DNA from: DSAR01 sp034437315
GTDB taxonomy: Bacteria > Chloroflexota > Anaerolineae > B4-G1
Assembly: GCA_034437315.1 (NCBI GenBank)
Contig: DAOTUC010000380.1
Coordinates: 1 to 14,849, forward strand
Direction: 5' to 3'
DNA length: 14,849 bases
Part shown: piece by piece, positions 13,113-14,849 of the stretch
How positions within the stretch are numbered: the stretch's first letter is position 1
Layout: each line of letters opens with the position of its first letter
The notes under the pieces: generated by a model
Database searches by the model: none
What the model saw: the letters and a program-made list of their open reading frames with translations, nothing else
Told to the model about the DNA's origin: nothing
Made by a program: the position numbers and the translations under genes

Positions 13113-14849
13113 TCAACGACCGCACGGCGCGTCGGCTAAAAACGCCGCCAGGTCCGCTAACACAGCCTGATCGTGAGGCAATCGCGCTCCATCGGGGCTA
13201 AAAGCTGGCGCGCGATCGCCCGTCGCCAGATCGTACAGCCCGACAGTAAGCGTTGCCTCGCTGGTCGCGCCTGGGATCGCCAGGTCCCGTTCGTCGCGCC
13301 ATACGTCGCCTCGCTGCCACAGGGAGGTGGGACAGCGCCCTTGGCAGGGTGGGCCATCCGCCTGAGCCAATAGCGTCCCATCTGCATCGGTGACGTGGAC
13401 GAATACCTGGTAATCCTCTGTCACCGTGCTGCCCCCCTCTTTTTTCCAATACAGCGCGATCTGCAAGTCGCCGCGTTCGGATGTGCTCCTCAGGCCATAT
13501 CCCACAAGATGCAAATCTGCGCCAAATTTGATACTGGTGGGACACGGTGGGGGGTCGAAGGTGCCCGCCGGGCGCAGCATCACCCGCCCGGCTATCACTG
13601 GGTCAGATAGGGGCGTCAGCTGTCCGTCCCGCCGCTCAACGAAGCCGACCAGGATTTGCAGCACTCCGGGTTCAATCTCCGCCTCCTGGCTGAATGGTAG
13701 ACGAAGTGTGTCTGGCGCGATCCAGTCGGGGCTCCATGCTGGCGGCGGAAAGCGCCCCTGGGTCGGTACTCCATCCCACCCGGCGACCACTTGCCCGTCA
13801 ACGTCAAGCAGCCGGACGTAACAGGTAGGGGCAAGTTGTCGTGCGACATCGTCCAGCTCATCCCGCGCCTGCCAGTAGAGCGTCAGTCGCCAGGGTCGAG
13901 TCTGGCCCACGTTGGGCGAGGAGGCGGCCTGCCAGCCTGCCAACTGCCACATCTCGCCCATATATCCCTGTTGCACCGTTTCTGCGTCAGGCGGCAGATC
14001 TTTCAACAGCGGCTGTGTGTGAGTTGGCAATAGTAGCCCCAACAATGCGCCGATCGAGAGCGTCGCCAATCCGGCGATCAGAACTCGGGCTGCCACCCGT
14101 TGTCTGCTCCCTGAAAACCATTCCAACCAGCCGGCCGCCAGAAGCGTCGCGATGGCGGATAGGGCGGGGAAGAGAAACCGACCCTGAGCCGCCACCGTAT
14201 CCTGAGTCAATCCCAGCCGCCAGGTGGATACCAGCATCCCCGCTGTCATAACCAGCAGCACGCTCAATTGGGCTAGCGGCAGCCAACGGCGGCGGTCGTT
14301 TGAGCGGTATAGGCGTACAAGGCGCTTGATCACCCCGCCGACGCCCGCCAGGGTCAGGGACAGGAGCAATATGTACAGCCAGTCCGGCAACATCACCGCC
14401 CCCCAGCCAAAACGGCCCCAGAAGGAGGTGAACTGATCCCACATAAACTGTCTCACGTACCACCAGGAAAGCGACCAGCGACGCAAGAATTGGGCGTAGG
14501 TCGCCATCCATACGTTCCAGGCGATGGGATCGTTGTAGAGGCGCACATTGCGCCAGAACCACCATCCGGAGATGAGGATTGTCGGCGCGAGCACCAGCGC
14601 GCTATTGACGAGCGCCTGGCGCCACGAGCGCCGATACAGCGCTTTGTGCAACAAAACGGTCACGCCGATGGCCGGCAATAAGGCCAGTAGGCTGATCTTG
14701 CACAATAGCCCCAGCCCCCACACCAATCCGAGCAAGGCAAACTCTGCCCTTCGCGAACTGTCTCCGGGCTGTAGCACGCGCATCATCTGCCAGGCGAGCA
14801 ATGCTCCCACCATTGCCGCCCCATTGTCGTTATTGATAGCCGCGCTGAT
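13113..14849 (-). CDS. ArnT/PMT-type membrane glycosyltransferase, C-terminal 578 residues (5' end outside the window)
   Basis: This open frame runs off the right edge, so the N-terminus is missing. The visible part starts with ISAAINNDNGAAM, the NND-containing motif of GT39/GT83-like polyprenyl-phosphate-sugar transferases, which glycosylate lipids or proteins on the outer face of the membrane. About eight to nine membrane helices follow (to visible residue about 285), with short charged loops. After that comes an extracytoplasmic region of about 290 residues. It seems to hold two related beta-sandwich-like units, each with an LYW motif (LTLYWQARDEL; IALYWKKEGG) and a VGxxxxxTG/VGF strand pattern, separated by DPPPCPTSIKFG. 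The catalytic N-terminal loop with its acidic residues is not in the window. The internal ATG at 14813 is not the real start, because the frame and the motif continue before it. Function is confident at family level only. Confidence 0.85.
   Translation of the reverse strand: MSAAINNDNGAAMVGALLAWQMMRVLQPGDSSRRAEFALLGLVWGLGLLCKISLLALLPAIGVTVLLHKALYRRSWRQALVNSALVLAPTILISGWWFWRNVRLYNDPIAWNVWMATYAQFLRRWSLSWWYVRQFMWDQFTSFWGRFGWGAVMLPDWLYILLLSLTLAGVGGVIKRLVRLYRSNDRRRWLPLAQLSVLLVMTAGMLVSTWRLGLTQDTVAAQGRFLFPALSAIATLLAAGWLEWFSGSRQRVAARVLIAGLATLSIGALLGLLLPTHTQPLLKDLPPDAETVQQGYMGEMWQLAGWQAASSPNVGQTRPWRLTLYWQARDELDDVARQLAPTCYVRLLDVDGQVVAGWDGVPTQGRFPPPAWSPDWIAPDTLRLPFSQEAEIEPGVLQILVGFVERRDGQLTPLSDPVIAGRVMLRPAGTFDPPPCPTSIKFGADLHLVGYGLRSTSERGDLQIALYWKKEGGSTVTEDYQVFVHVTDADGTLLAQADGPPCQGRCPTSLWQRGDVWRDERDLAIPGATSEATLTVGLYDLATGDRAPAFSPDGARLPHDQAVLADLAAFLADAPCGR

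Noticed and set aside
1..14849. CRISPR arrays, tRNA or rRNA genes, replication origin
   Set aside because: No regularly spaced direct repeats, tRNA-like cloverleaf, rRNA segment or origin-type cluster was seen on reading both strands.

Overview
The window looks like a chromosomal piece of a GC-rich, probably anaerobic or facultative bacterium. The gene mix fits the phylum Chloroflexota (Anaerolineae-like): an ArnT/PMT-type transferase with a long C-terminal beta-rich tail, a GAF-PAS-cyclase, a NatAB-like transporter with a SpoIIM-like tail, an AAA-ATPase-like/PD-(D/E)XK protein, and MITE-like intergenic repeats. This is an inference from protein style; there is no rRNA or other marker gene.

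Layout. Positions 1-774 hold no intact gene. They contain the truncated end of a polysaccharide-biosynthesis (CapD-type) reading frame on the minus strand, then a stack of four inverted-repeat elements (about 150-282, 286-361, 454-562, 594-753). The third is bracketed by an 8-9 bp direct repeat that looks like a target-site duplication. Positions 775-2763 (+) carry a small two-module cysteine protein, a two-gene operon (CinA-C-like protein plus O6-alkylguanine-DNA alkyltransferase) behind a good sigma70-type promoter, and a small zinc-ribbon protein behind a near-consensus promoter, closed by a clear intrinsic terminator. Positions 2993-5432 (+) encode both subunits of indolepyruvate:ferredoxin oxidoreductase (iorA, iorB), followed at 5504-7063 by an AAA-ATPase-like protein with a PD-(D/E)XK nuclease-type C-terminus.

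From 7108 to the right end every gene is on the minus strand. Read in their own direction they are: a glycosyltransferase running in from the right edge (13113-14849, 5' end missing), an ABC exporter ATPase overlapping its permease (13018 to 10576), then a GAF-PAS-class III nucleotide cyclase followed closely by a processive family 2 glycosyltransferase (10336 to 7108). The cyclase leader contains a partial copy of the first inverted-repeat family from the left end.

Functionally, IorAB points to reductive or fermentative amino-acid (aryl pyruvate) metabolism with ferredoxin. The ATPase/permease pair is an ABC exporter or membrane-complex module. The cyclase/GT2 pair may link cyclic-nucleotide signalling to polysaccharide synthesis. 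The CinA-C-like/Ogt pair concerns DNA alkylation damage and perhaps pyridine-nucleotide repair. I see no CRISPR array, tRNA, rRNA or complete transposase gene. The most unusual parts are the stacked MITE-like elements next to a broken polysaccharide gene, the ABC-2/SpoIIM-like fusion, the CinA-C-like protein with an altered active-site motif, and the internally duplicated CQLGxF protein.
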